NCBI GenBank assembly: GCA_038318895.1
Contig: JBBQCS010000115.1
Span: 1-7,390, forward strand
Source: UBA11222 sp030652895
Lineage (GTDB): Bacteria; Pseudomonadota; Alphaproteobacteria; UBA11222
Reading direction: 5' to 3'
DNA: 7,390 nucleotides
The stretch's first letter is position 1. Every line of letters begins with the position of its first letter. Below are positions 1 through 5,757 of the stretch, piece by piece. The translations under genes and the position numbers were made by a program. The notes beneath the pieces were generated by a model. It ran no database searches. It saw only the letters and a list, made by a program, of their open reading frames with translations, and was not told the DNA's origin.

Positions 1-48
1 GCGGCGGGACACCCCCATTACAGACGCATCCCAAAGTACAGTAACTTG

Positions 49-77
49 CTAATACCCGCGTTGCGTTGCGCCGTCAA
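49..77 (-). promoter_or_regulatory. candidate sigma70 promoter, firing leftwards
   Basis: Read on the minus strand, TTGACG (77-72, five of six consensus -35 bases) is followed by exactly 17 bases and then TATTAG (54-49, four of six consensus -10 bases). Two A/T-rich patches upstream of the -35 (around 79-112) resemble an UP element. The spacer contains the pentamer GCGTT repeated 2.6 times (58-70 on the plus strand). Transcription would start near 42 and leave the window to the left. This is a motif match only. Confidence 0.45.
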
Positions 78-125
78 CCATATTTTCTGCGGCGGGTAAA
101 TATATTTTCCGTGTTGTGGCCATCC

Positions 126-141
126 GGTGACAGCGGTCACA
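126..141. promoter_or_regulatory. CRP/FNR-like inverted repeat
   Basis: The plus strand reads GGTGA-N6-TCACA, one base away from the symmetric CRP-family site TGTGA-N6-TCACA. The inner inverted repeat GTGAC-N4-GTCAC (127-140) is perfect. Its centre lies about 90 bp upstream of the predicted start of the leftward promoter at 49-77, a distance at which class I CRP activation is known in enterobacteria. Whether this organism has a CRP/FNR regulator with that specificity cannot be seen here. Confidence 0.3.
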
Positions 142-313
142 CGACGCCGGTGAGAGGGGAGATAAGCCAGGCCGGAAACACAGCCTTGAGACCAGGCGCG
201 GTAACACCGGCCCGTATGACGCCCATCACCCCGGTAAGGACACATGGGCGTATATGCGTGCTGCGTCGGAATACTATCGGTTCTATCGCACCAGAATCGT
301 CAGGAATCCGGAA

Positions 314-341
314 TTAATCCGAGCCATATGGCTCGGATTAA
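314..341 (-). terminator. perfect 28-nt palindrome, likely terminator of the RTX gene
   Basis: TTAATCCGAGCCAT is followed directly by its exact reverse complement, centred on CATATG, so the RNA from either strand can fold into a hairpin of about 12 bp with a tiny loop. It begins 12 bases after the TAA stop (356-354) of the RTX-type gene, the normal place for an intrinsic terminator. The tract after the stem on the minus strand is only the end of the stem plus TTCC, so the U-tract is weak. Because it is symmetric it could also act from the other side or be a protein-binding site. Confidence 0.55.
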
Positions 342-353
342 ATCAATGTTGCG

Positions 354-2732
354 TTAGATGAACGATGCTATCGTCAGCGAGGTCACGGTCGAGCCGGTGA
401 TTTCGATCACGAAGTCCGTTGCCGTGAAAGTGTCGCTGGCGTCCAGATCGACCGCGAGGAAGCTGCGGCCACTGAGGCCGCCAGCGTTGGCGGTAACTAC
501 GGCAGCGGTGATGCCGCCGACCGCAGTGGTGTCAAACCCGGCGCCCCCAGCGACATTGAGCAGGGTGGTCATGTCCAGAACAAAGCTGGCCTCGGCCATG
601 GCGCCGGTGACCGTCGTACCAACGGCCGCGACAATAGCCGTCAGATCGATACGGTCGGCAGCGCCCGCGTTGAGCACCAGATCGTTCGCCAGATCAACAC
701 CAGCGATCGAGGCCGCGGCGGCAACGGTATCGGTTACGCCAGCGGCAAAGACGATGGTGTCGTTACCGGCGCCCGTCGTGATGATATCTCTGCCCGCGCC
801 GCCGGTGATGGTGTCGGCGCCTGCGCCGGTCGTGATGACGTTGGTGCCGGTCGTTGCGGTGACGGTCAGATCGCCCGCATAGGCGCCTGCGGTGAGATCG
901 CCGCCAACCAAGGTGACCGAAGCCACGTCGGAGCCTGTCAGTGTCAGCACCTGGCCATCGGTCAATGCGTTGGCGTTGACGGTATGAGTGCCGGTTGTAT
1001 TCGTGCCGAAGGCGACCGTGACGGTCGGCACAGCTGCAACCGTCACCGACTGGTTGCCGGACGCGTCATTGGCGAAGGTTACGTCGCCGATCAGATTGGT
1101 GACCGTAAAGTTGGACGTGCCGGACAGATTCAGTGCGACATCGTCGGCCAATGCTGTCGCATTCACGCTGGTGGCGGTGGCTGCACCTGCTATGGTTGTG
1201 GCGCCCGCACCGGTCTGAATGGCGACGTTAGCGATAGCGGCTGTGGTCACGCTCAATGTGCCGTTCAGCGTCGGCGCGGCGATATCGCCGATCAGATTGG
1301 TGACGGTCATATTCGTCACCACCGCCGTATCGGTCAGCGTGAGCGTTACACCGTCCGCAAGAGACGTGGCGTCGATCGTTATGGCGTTCGTGCTGGACGT
1401 ATTCACCGTTGTGGCGCCCGCGCCCGTATTGATAGTGGCGAGACCGGCCGCGGCCGCCAGCGCGCCAACCGTGAGCGTGCTGGCGCCCGTCAGCTTCAGG
1501 ACCTCAACCGTCGTAAAGTTGGTGAAATCTGCATCAACAATGTCGAGAGCGGCGGCTGTAATTTCAACTATGTCGGTTCCGCTACCGCCCGCAACCGTGG
1601 CCGCCGCAAGATTGGCGCGCACGAACTTGAAGGTGTCCGCCCCATCGCCGCCCGACAGATTATCCGCGCCGCCGCCGCCGGTGATGATGTCGGCGCCCGC
1701 GCCGCCATTGATTACATTGGCCGCGCCATTACCGGTGATGGTGTCAACGCCCGCCGAACCGGTCACCGCGATGGCGGTTGGCCCGGTGACATCGTTTGAC
1801 AGGTCGACCACATTGGCGCCGGCTGCATCGGTGTCGCCGGACAGATCAATCGTGGTCAGGCCAGTGGCCGTGACATTGTCATGGAACGTCAGGCTTATGA
1901 CGTTGGCATTAGCCACTGAAGTGATCCGCTCGATATTGGTAATGCGCGCAAGGCTGTCCCCAACCGCCAGGGTCACCGCCGCATTGCCAAGCTCGATATC
2001 GTCTGTGCCCGCGCCGCCGTCGATAAGAGGGATAATCGCACCCGCCGCCGCCAATTGCGCGGTTCCGGTGATTTTGAACACGTCATTACCCCCGCCGCCG
2101 CTGAGCACATCCGCGCCGCCATTGCCGATGAAGGTGTCATTGAGGTCGCCACCCGTAAAGGTGTCCACAGCACCCGTACCCGTAAATGTGAGCGCCCCCG
2201 GCTGCGGCGGGGGCGGGGTGACCGTTGTGTTCACGGTTGCCACCGCGTTGACGACCGAGGCCGAGGTTTCGTCGACGGTGGCGAGCACGCTTCGCGCCAG
2301 AGCAAGCGTGAACGGCGTGTTATTCGCGCCGAATTGCGAGGCGAAGAATGCCCCGACATTGCCTTTGTTGGTGACGATCAGCGCGTCATTCCCCTGGGCG
2401 CCGCTCAGGATATCACCGAGCACGCGGCCAACCGGGATGGACGAATTAGATAATTGCCCTGTCCAATAGGCCTGTCCCGCCGCATCGGGGAGACGGTTGA
2501 AGAGATTGGTATACACCGCGTTCAGAAAAGCGGCCTGGCCATCCGGCGTAGGAGTTGACAGAAAACCATACAGCGCGGTTGCCTCTGGCTGCACGGAAAA
2601 GCTTTGGGCTATTTGCGTTAAGGTCATACCGTCAGCGGCGCGGCCGACCCAATAGGCAAGTCCCGTGGGATCAGGCGCGCGGTTAAAATAACCCGCATAA
2701 AGCTGGCTGATAAGTTCATTAGTGGATGGCAT
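354..2732 (-). CDS. DUF4214 / RTX calcium-binding surface protein (S-layer-like), type I secreted
   Basis: This 792-residue protein is probably exported in one step by a type I (ABC-MFP-TolC) system and assembles on the cell surface. There is no N-terminal signal peptide. Residues 8-110 hold two DUF4214-like copies (LYAGYFNRAPDPTGLAYW near 11-28 and VYTNLFNRLPDAAGQAYW near 73-90). A PPPP linker follows near 173. Glycine/aspartate-rich RTX nonapeptides of the GGxGxDxhx type lie near 194-218, 332-369 and 638-661. Between them (about 437-615) are Thr/Val/Ala-rich beta-strand repeats. The end (residues 757-792, FLAVDLDASDTFTATDF to IASFI) resembles uncleaved type I secretion signals of S-layer/RTX proteins. 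Only four Lys and no Cys were seen, typical of S-layer proteins. The start is supported by GGGGAG at 2746-2741, 8 bases upstream. No transporter gene is adjacent. The S-layer role is inferred; an adhesin is the main alternative. Confidence 0.88.
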   Translation of the reverse strand: MPSTNELISQLYAGYFNRAPDPTGLAYWVGRAADGMTLTQIAQSFSVQPEATALYGFLSTPTPDGQAAFLNAVYTNLFNRLPDAAGQAYWTGQLSNSSIPVGRVLGDILSGAQGNDALIVTNKGNVGAFFASQFGANNTPFTLALARSVLATVDETSASVVNAVATVNTTVTPPPPQPGALTFTGTGAVDTFTGGDLNDTFIGNGGADVLSGGGGNDVFKITGTAQLAAAGAIIPLIDGGAGTDDIELGNAAVTLAVGDSLARITNIERITSVANANVISLTFHDNVTATGLTTIDLSGDTDAAGANVVDLSNDVTGPTAIAVTGSAGVDTITGNGAANVINGGAGADIITGGGGADNLSGGDGADTFKFVRANLAAATVAGGSGTDIVEITAAALDIVDADFTNFTTVEVLKLTGASTLTVGALAAAAGLATINTGAGATTVNTSSTNAITIDATSLADGVTLTLTDTAVVTNMTVTNLIGDIAAPTLNGTLSVTTAAIANVAIQTGAGATTIAGAATATSVNATALADDVALNLSGTSNFTVTNLIGDVTFANDASGNQSVTVAAVPTVTVAFGTNTTGTHTVNANALTDGQVLTLTGSDVASVTLVGGDLTAGAYAGDLTVTATTGTNVITTGAGADTITGGAGRDIITTGAGNDTIVFAAGVTDTVAAAASIAGVDLANDLVLNAGAADRIDLTAIVAAVGTTVTGAMAEASFVLDMTTLLNVAGGAGFDTTAVGGITAAVVTANAGGLSGRSFLAVDLDASDTFTATDFVIEITGSTVTSLTIASFI
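888..1424 (-). repeat. degenerate tandem protein repeats inside the RTX gene
   Basis: Residues about 437-615 contain three diverged copies of one module, roughly 62-70 residues each. The conserved core reads AT-LAD-V-L-L...VTNLIGD: ATSLADGVTLTL..VTNLIGD (455-483), ATALADDVALNL..VTNLIGD (525-550), and a weaker ANALTDGQVLTL..VTLVGGD (587-612). Each of the first two is preceded by TGAGATT. The repeat is visible in protein, much less in DNA, so it is old rather than a recent slippage product. Confidence 0.6.
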
Positions 2733-2740
2733 GCTCGATA

Positions 2741-2746
2741 CTCCCC
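2741..2746 (-). promoter_or_regulatory. ribosome binding site of the RTX-type gene
   Basis: GGGGAG on the minus strand lies 8 bases before the ATG at 2732-2730. It fixes the start of the DUF4214/RTX gene, which agrees with the first DUF4214 copy beginning within ten residues. Confidence 0.7.
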
Positions 2747-2780
2747 AAAAGTGTGTTCGCGGACAGCGTGGGGGGGTAGC

Positions 2781-2796
2781 GTTAATATGAAGTTAA
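2781..2796 (-). promoter_or_regulatory. CtrA-type binding site upstream of the RTX gene
   Basis: The minus strand reads TTAA CTTCATA TTAAC, a perfect match to the full alphaproteobacterial CtrA box TTAA-N7-TTAAC. It lies 48 bases upstream of the RTX-gene ATG and downstream of the terminator at 2838-2869, exactly in that gene's own promoter space. In Caulobacter, activating CtrA boxes overlap the -35 element. Here no clear -10 can be pointed to in the GC-rich stretch that follows, so activation versus repression cannot be decided from sequence. Confidence 0.55.
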
Positions 2797-2837
2797 TCAG
2801 GAGCGCTTTTCATATGATGATTATGTAACACACACCC

Positions 2838-2869
2838 AAAAAAAGGTCCGCCTTGGGGGAAGGCGGACC
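2838..2869 (-). terminator. strong rho-independent terminator, leftward
   Basis: On the minus strand a perfect 10-bp stem (GGTCCGCCTT / AAGGCGGACC, 2869-2860 and 2854-2845) closes a CCCCC loop and is followed immediately by seven T (2844-2838). There is no T run on the plus-strand side, so it acts leftwards only. It stands about 105 bp upstream of the RTX gene and no protein gene precedes it on this strand. It therefore ends either a small non-coding transcript or an attenuated leader. Confidence 0.85.
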
Positions 2870-2886
2870 AATAGTTTCATGTGAGG

Positions 2887-2915
2887 ATGATGGCGCAAAA
2901 AAGACGCGTCATCAT
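2887..2915. repeat. imperfect inverted repeat / hairpin
   Basis: ATGATGGCGC (2887-2896) pairs with GCGTCATCAT (2906-2915) around the loop AAAAAAGAC. The plus-strand RNA gives ten pairs with one G-U; the minus-strand RNA gives the same stem with one C-A mismatch and a U-rich loop. It sits in the middle of the candidate small RNA. Confidence 0.45.
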
Positions 2916-3109
2916 GGGCGCCAGCGTCCTGTAAGGAGGCCGACAAATAGTATTAAATCATATTATTTTTCTAATGACTATTAGTATTTTTGGGTTTGAG
3001 GGGCTTTTTTGATGCAGGGAGCCTTGCGCCAAGGCGCCGAATCGCTTCCCGCGCACCGCGCATCGTGTAAAGCTGCGCCAAAATGTGATTCGTATGGACG
3101 GCATCATCT

Positions 3110-3226
3110 TTAGGCTCCCACCCTCGCCGCGCGGGCGCGGGCGCAGCGGGCCGGCCCTCTCAACGAGGGGAGGGGGAATAGGCCCCGAATTCAGCGATAC
3201 AGCCCGTCCCCTTTGAAGGGAGGGGA
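3110..3226. repeat. G/C-rich intergenic hairpin element, probably repeated in the genome
   Basis: This stretch has runs of G and C in mirrored pairs: CCCTC-N5-GAGGG (3155-3169) followed by more G runs, and CCCTT-TG-AAGGG (3209-3220), where TCCCC (3207-3211) can also pair with GGGGA (3222-3226). It resembles the short palindromic intergenic repeats common in alphaproteobacterial chromosomes. Only one copy lies in the window, so repetition is inferred. Its right end supplies the GGGAGGGG in front of the next gene. The rest of 2970-3110 is an AT-rich block and short GC hairpins (for example CCTTG-CGC-CAAGG near 3022-3034), with no gene seen. Confidence 0.4.
3219..3223 (+). promoter_or_regulatory. 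ribosome binding site deciding the start of the YibQ-family gene
   Basis: GGAGG lies 7 bases before the ATG at 3231, an ideal spacing, and favours that start over the TTG at 3213 and the ATG at 3312. It is embedded in a hairpin (3207-3226) that could partly hide it. Confidence 0.5.
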
Positions 3227-3230
3227 TGCG

Positions 3231-4478
3231 ATGGGAATAAAGGATCATTCCGCTTGGATAAAAGCGGATCACACGCCACCACACGAGTCGCAAGAGGCAG
3301 GCAGCAGGGGCATGATTTCAAGACACCGGATATTCGGCGCGGCCTTCATTGCCATGATGGTGGTGATGGCTGTCATCGGCTGGCGGCTGGGTGGCCGGGA
3401 CAGGCAAAATGAGCCTGTGGCGCAAGCTACCGCGCCGGCAGTAATAACGCCGTCGCAAGATCCCGCGCCTGAGGTGCCCGTCATCTCCCCCCCGGCGCAC
3501 CGTGCGGCAATGCCTGCACGGCCCCGGAAAACCCTGGCGCCGTTTGCCCCCCCGGTACCTGAAGCGCCGGTTGCCCCGCTCCACACAGGAAAAGGAAATT
3601 CAACGGGAGACTCCGGTTCCCTGACGGAAACAGGTTTGGATCGGGGCAAGACGAAGGAAACTGTTCCCCAGAGCGCCGCCCCCGCAGCGCAGGCGTCCCG
3701 GCCATCAGATTCCGACATGCGCCCGCAGGCCTGGGCCCGGAACGCGACCGCCAGCCCCCCCAACCCGGGGCATTTGCCGCTGATTGCAATTGTCATCGAT
3801 GATCTGGGCATCGCCCCTGCGCGCGCTGCCGCTGCGCTGGCTTTACCCGCGCCAGTAACCGTGGCGGTGCTGCCCTACGCCCATGACGCGGCGCAAGTCG
3901 CGCGCGCCGCCCGCGCGCGTGGCCATGAAGTGCTGGTGCATCTGCCAATGGAGGCCGCAAACGGTCAGGATCCCGGCGCAGGAGCGCTGCTGGCGTCGCA
4001 TACATCGCCAGAGCTCGCCCGGCGTCTGCAATGGAACCTGTCACGTCTCGACGGCTATGTCGGCGTCAACAATCATATGGGCAGTAAACTGACACAAGAC
4101 AGCGCGGCCATGGAAGTGGTGATGGCGCAGCTAAAACGCCGCGGGCTGCTGTTTCTTGATTCGCGTACGGCGCGCGGCACACTGGCCGCCAGCACCGCGC
4201 GTATGATGGGTGTGACAACCCTGGAACGTGACGTCTTTCTGGATAATGTAATCACGTCTGAAGCGATTCGCGCGCAACTTCGTAAAACCGAAGAGACCGC
4301 GCGCCGCAAGGGATACGCCATCGCCATCGGCCATCCCCATGCGGCCACTATCGACACTCTGGCGCAATGGGCGGCCGGTTTAGAGGCGCGCGGCTTCAGG
4401 CTTGTCCCGCTGTCCGCCCTTACGCTGCCAGGCGCCTCCGCGAAACGCACGGTTTTACTGCCGCATCGCGGAGGCTGA
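3231..4478 (+). CDS. divergent polysaccharide deacetylase, YibQ family (DUF610)
   Basis: This is a membrane-anchored periplasmic protein of 415 residues with a polysaccharide-deacetylase-like (NodB-fold) domain. A single hydrophobic segment at about 34-51 (FGAAFIAMMVVMAVIGW) anchors it. A Pro/Ala-rich linker spans about 60-180. The domain fills about 183-400, with family marks IAIVIDDLG (185-193), HLPME (237-241), NNHMGS (280-285), LDSRT (309-313), DVFLDN (334-339) and AIGHPH (365-370). The paired Asp, His and late GHPH match metal/active-site positions of related deacetylases, but the substrate of this family is unknown. In many alphaproteobacteria it lies with ctpA and a Nudix gene; not here. 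ATG 3231 has GGAGG 7 bases upstream. However, its first 27 residues look like repeat-derived sequence, so ATG 3312 (MISRHR, just before the membrane segment) may be the true start despite a poor ribosome binding site. Confidence 0.88.
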   Translation: MGIKDHSAWIKADHTPPHESQEAGSRGMISRHRIFGAAFIAMMVVMAVIGWRLGGRDRQNEPVAQATAPAVITPSQDPAPEVPVISPPAHRAAMPARPRKTLAPFAPPVPEAPVAPLHTGKGNSTGDSGSLTETGLDRGKTKETVPQSAAPAAQASRPSDSDMRPQAWARNATASPPNPGHLPLIAIVIDDLGIAPARAAAALALPAPVTVAVLPYAHDAAQVARAARARGHEVLVHLPMEAANGQDPGAGALLASHTSPELARRLQWNLSRLDGYVGVNNHMGSKLTQDSAAMEVVMAQLKRRGLLFLDSRTARGTLAASTARMMGVTTLERDVFLDNVITSEAIRAQLRKTEETARRKGYAIAIGHPHAATIDTLAQWAAGLEARGFRLVPLSALTLPGASAKRTVLLPHRGG

Positions 4479-4492
4479 ACCTGTATAGTTCG

Positions 4493-5707
4493 CTACGCCA
4501 TCGCCTTTTGCAGGTTTTTGTCGATCGCGTCGAGGAACGCCTCGGTGGTCATCCAGGGTTCGTCCGGGCCGATCAACAGCGCCAGATCCTTGGTCATTTT
4601 ATCGCTTTCGACCGTCTGTATACAGACCTGTTCGACCTTGTTTGCGAATGCCGTGACTTCCGGTGTTCCATCCAGCTTGCCGCGATGCGCCAGTCCGCGG
4701 GTCCAGGCAAAAATCGAGGCGATCGGATTGGTTGAGGTTTTCTCGCCGCGCTGATGCTGGCGGTAATGCCGGGTGACGGTGCCGTGGGCGGCCTCGGCTT
4801 CCACCGTCTTGCCGTCCGGGGTCATCAGCACGCTGGTCATCAGGCCCAGCGAACCAAAGCCCTGCGCAACCGTATCGGACTGCACGTCACCATCATAATT
4901 CTTGCAGGCCCACACGAACCCGCCGCTCCATTTCATCGCGGCGGCGACCATGTCATCGATCAGCCGGTGCTCGTAGGTGATGCCCGCTTTTTCGAAACGG
5001 TCCGCATAGTCCGCGTCGAACACTTCCTGAAACAGATCCTTGAAGCGCCCGTCATAGGCCTTGAGGATGGTGTTCTTGGTGGACAGATAGACGGGCCATT
5101 TGCGTTCCAGCCCATAGTTCAGACAGGCATGGGCAAATTCGCGGATCGATTCATCCAGATTGTACATGCCCATGGCGACGCCGCCGCCGGGAAAATCGAA
5201 CACTTCATACTGCATCGGTTTGCCGCCATCAGCCGGCGTAAAAGTCATGGTCAGTTTGCCCTTGCCAGGAACGACAAAATCGGTGGCTCGGTACTGATCT
5301 CCGAACGCATGCCGGCCGATCACGATGGGCTGTGTCCAGCCCGGCACCAGGCGCGGCACATTCTCGATAATGATCGGTTCACGGAACACTGTGCCGCCAA
5401 GAATATTGCGGATGGTGCCGTTTGGCGATCTCCACATTTTTTTCAGCTTGAATTCTTCTACCCGCGCCTCGTCCGGGGTGATGGTGGCGCATTTCACGCC
5501 CACGCCGTATTTCTTTATGGCTTCGGCAGAATCAATCGTGACCTGATCATTGGTGGCGTCGCGGTTTTCCATACCAAGATCGTAATATTTCAGATCCACA
5601 TCCAGATACGGCAGTATCAGTTTTTCCCGGATCATCTGCCAGATGATGCGTGTCATTTCGTCGCCGTCGAGTTCGACAATCGGATTTTTGACCTTGATTT
5701 TGCTCAT
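4493..5707 (-). CDS. icd: NADP-dependent isocitrate dehydrogenase (dimeric, eukaryotic-type)
   Basis: It oxidatively decarboxylates isocitrate to 2-oxoglutarate with NADP+ and Mg/Mn, in the cytoplasm, as part of the TCA cycle. The 404-residue length matches the family. Catalytic and binding residues line up with human IDH1 almost without gaps: SPNGTIR (S94, N96, R100), R109, IGRHAFGDQYRATDF (R132, Y139), K211 in YLSTKNTILKAYDGR, and the metal-binding aspartates D251, D274 and D278 (in LIDDM and KNYDGDVQSD). VEAEAAHGTVTRHYR (302-316) is the usual cofactor-side motif. This is the subfamily of alphaproteobacteria and eukaryotes, not the E. coli type. ATG 5707 has GAGG 7 bases upstream. It ends 14 bp from the convergent YibQ-family gene. 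A LOG gene lies 50 bp upstream in the same direction, so co-transcription is possible. No odd features. Confidence 0.97.
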   Translation of the reverse strand: MSKIKVKNPIVELDGDEMTRIIWQMIREKLILPYLDVDLKYYDLGMENRDATNDQVTIDSAEAIKKYGVGVKCATITPDEARVEEFKLKKMWRSPNGTIRNILGGTVFREPIIIENVPRLVPGWTQPIVIGRHAFGDQYRATDFVVPGKGKLTMTFTPADGGKPMQYEVFDFPGGGVAMGMYNLDESIREFAHACLNYGLERKWPVYLSTKNTILKAYDGRFKDLFQEVFDADYADRFEKAGITYEHRLIDDMVAAAMKWSGGFVWACKNYDGDVQSDTVAQGFGSLGLMTSVLMTPDGKTVEAEAAHGTVTRHYRQHQRGEKTSTNPIASIFAWTRGLAHRGKLDGTPEVTAFANKVEQVCIQTVESDKMTKDLALLIGPDEPWMTTEAFLDAIDKNLQKAMA

Positions 5708-5757
5708 ACTATGCCCTCATTCGCGCTAGATTTATGTGGTATCCCCGCCATATAGCA

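Larger units (their letters stand above)
1..313. other. gene-free left edge, probably a regulatory region
   Basis: I see no convincing gene here. The short open frames on both strands have no ribosome binding site and no recognisable family. One minus-strand frame around 140-240 reads as a short hydrophobic stretch (GVMGVIRAGVTAPGLKAVF) that ends at a TGA. It has no start and I could not tie it to a family. The stretch does contain a good leftward promoter (49-77) and a CRP/FNR-like inverted repeat (126-141), so it is best read as the upstream region of a minus-strand gene lying left of the window. An ATG at 18-16 on the minus strand could begin that gene, but it has no clear Shine-Dalgarno sequence and only six codons are visible. 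Confidence 0.5.
2838..2941 (-). ncRNA. candidate small RNA ending at the 2838-2869 terminator
   Basis: A strong terminator with no gene in front of it implies a transcript. Reading the minus strand from an AT-rich block, a weak -10 (TACTAT, 2952-2947) would start transcription near 2941 and give an RNA of about 100 nt. It carries CCTCCTTA (2939-2932), identical to the 3' anti-Shine-Dalgarno tail of 16S rRNA, almost at its 5' end. An imperfect hairpin with a U-rich loop (2915-2887) follows, then the terminator hairpin. Anti-SD motifs are a known feature of some alphaproteobacterial trans-acting sRNAs. The -35 is poor and the family is not recognised. An attenuated 5' leader of the RTX mRNA is the alternative. 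Confidence 0.4.

Noticed and set aside
138..245. Minus-strand hydrophobic stretch that could be the remnant of a small membrane protein (DUF2798-like was considered)
   Set aside because: Only about 35 residues, no start codon with a ribosome binding site, and the resemblance is too loose to call a pseudogene.
66..317. Plus-strand open frame of 83 codons at the left edge
   Set aside because: No ribosome binding site and no recognisable motif; it runs across the predicted promoter and CRP-like site and ends at the palindrome.
1219..2469. Long plus-strand open frame (416 codons) opposite the RTX gene, with other long frames at 358-882 and 984-1799
   Set aside because: They lie antisense to a well-supported gene. 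Their residues (long runs of Val, Ala, Ser, Pro) are what the reverse of Gly/Asp/Thr-rich codons gives. No ribosome binding site or domain was seen.
2932..2986. Plus-strand TAAGGAGG as a Shine-Dalgarno for a small plus-strand gene
   Set aside because: No ATG, GTG or TTG at a proper distance opens a meaningful frame; the AT-rich stretch behind it quickly meets stops. The motif makes more sense as CCTCCTTA on the minus strand.
2958..3293. Minus-strand open frame of 111 codons in the intergenic region
   Set aside because: It runs through the G/C-rich hairpin element and the AT-rich block, its residues look like translated repeat (PSLQRGRA, PRPRGEGG), and no family or ribosome binding site is visible.
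4754..5755. Plus-strand open frame of 333 codons opposite icd
   Set aside because: It is the antisense shadow of a clearly conserved isocitrate dehydrogenase gene.
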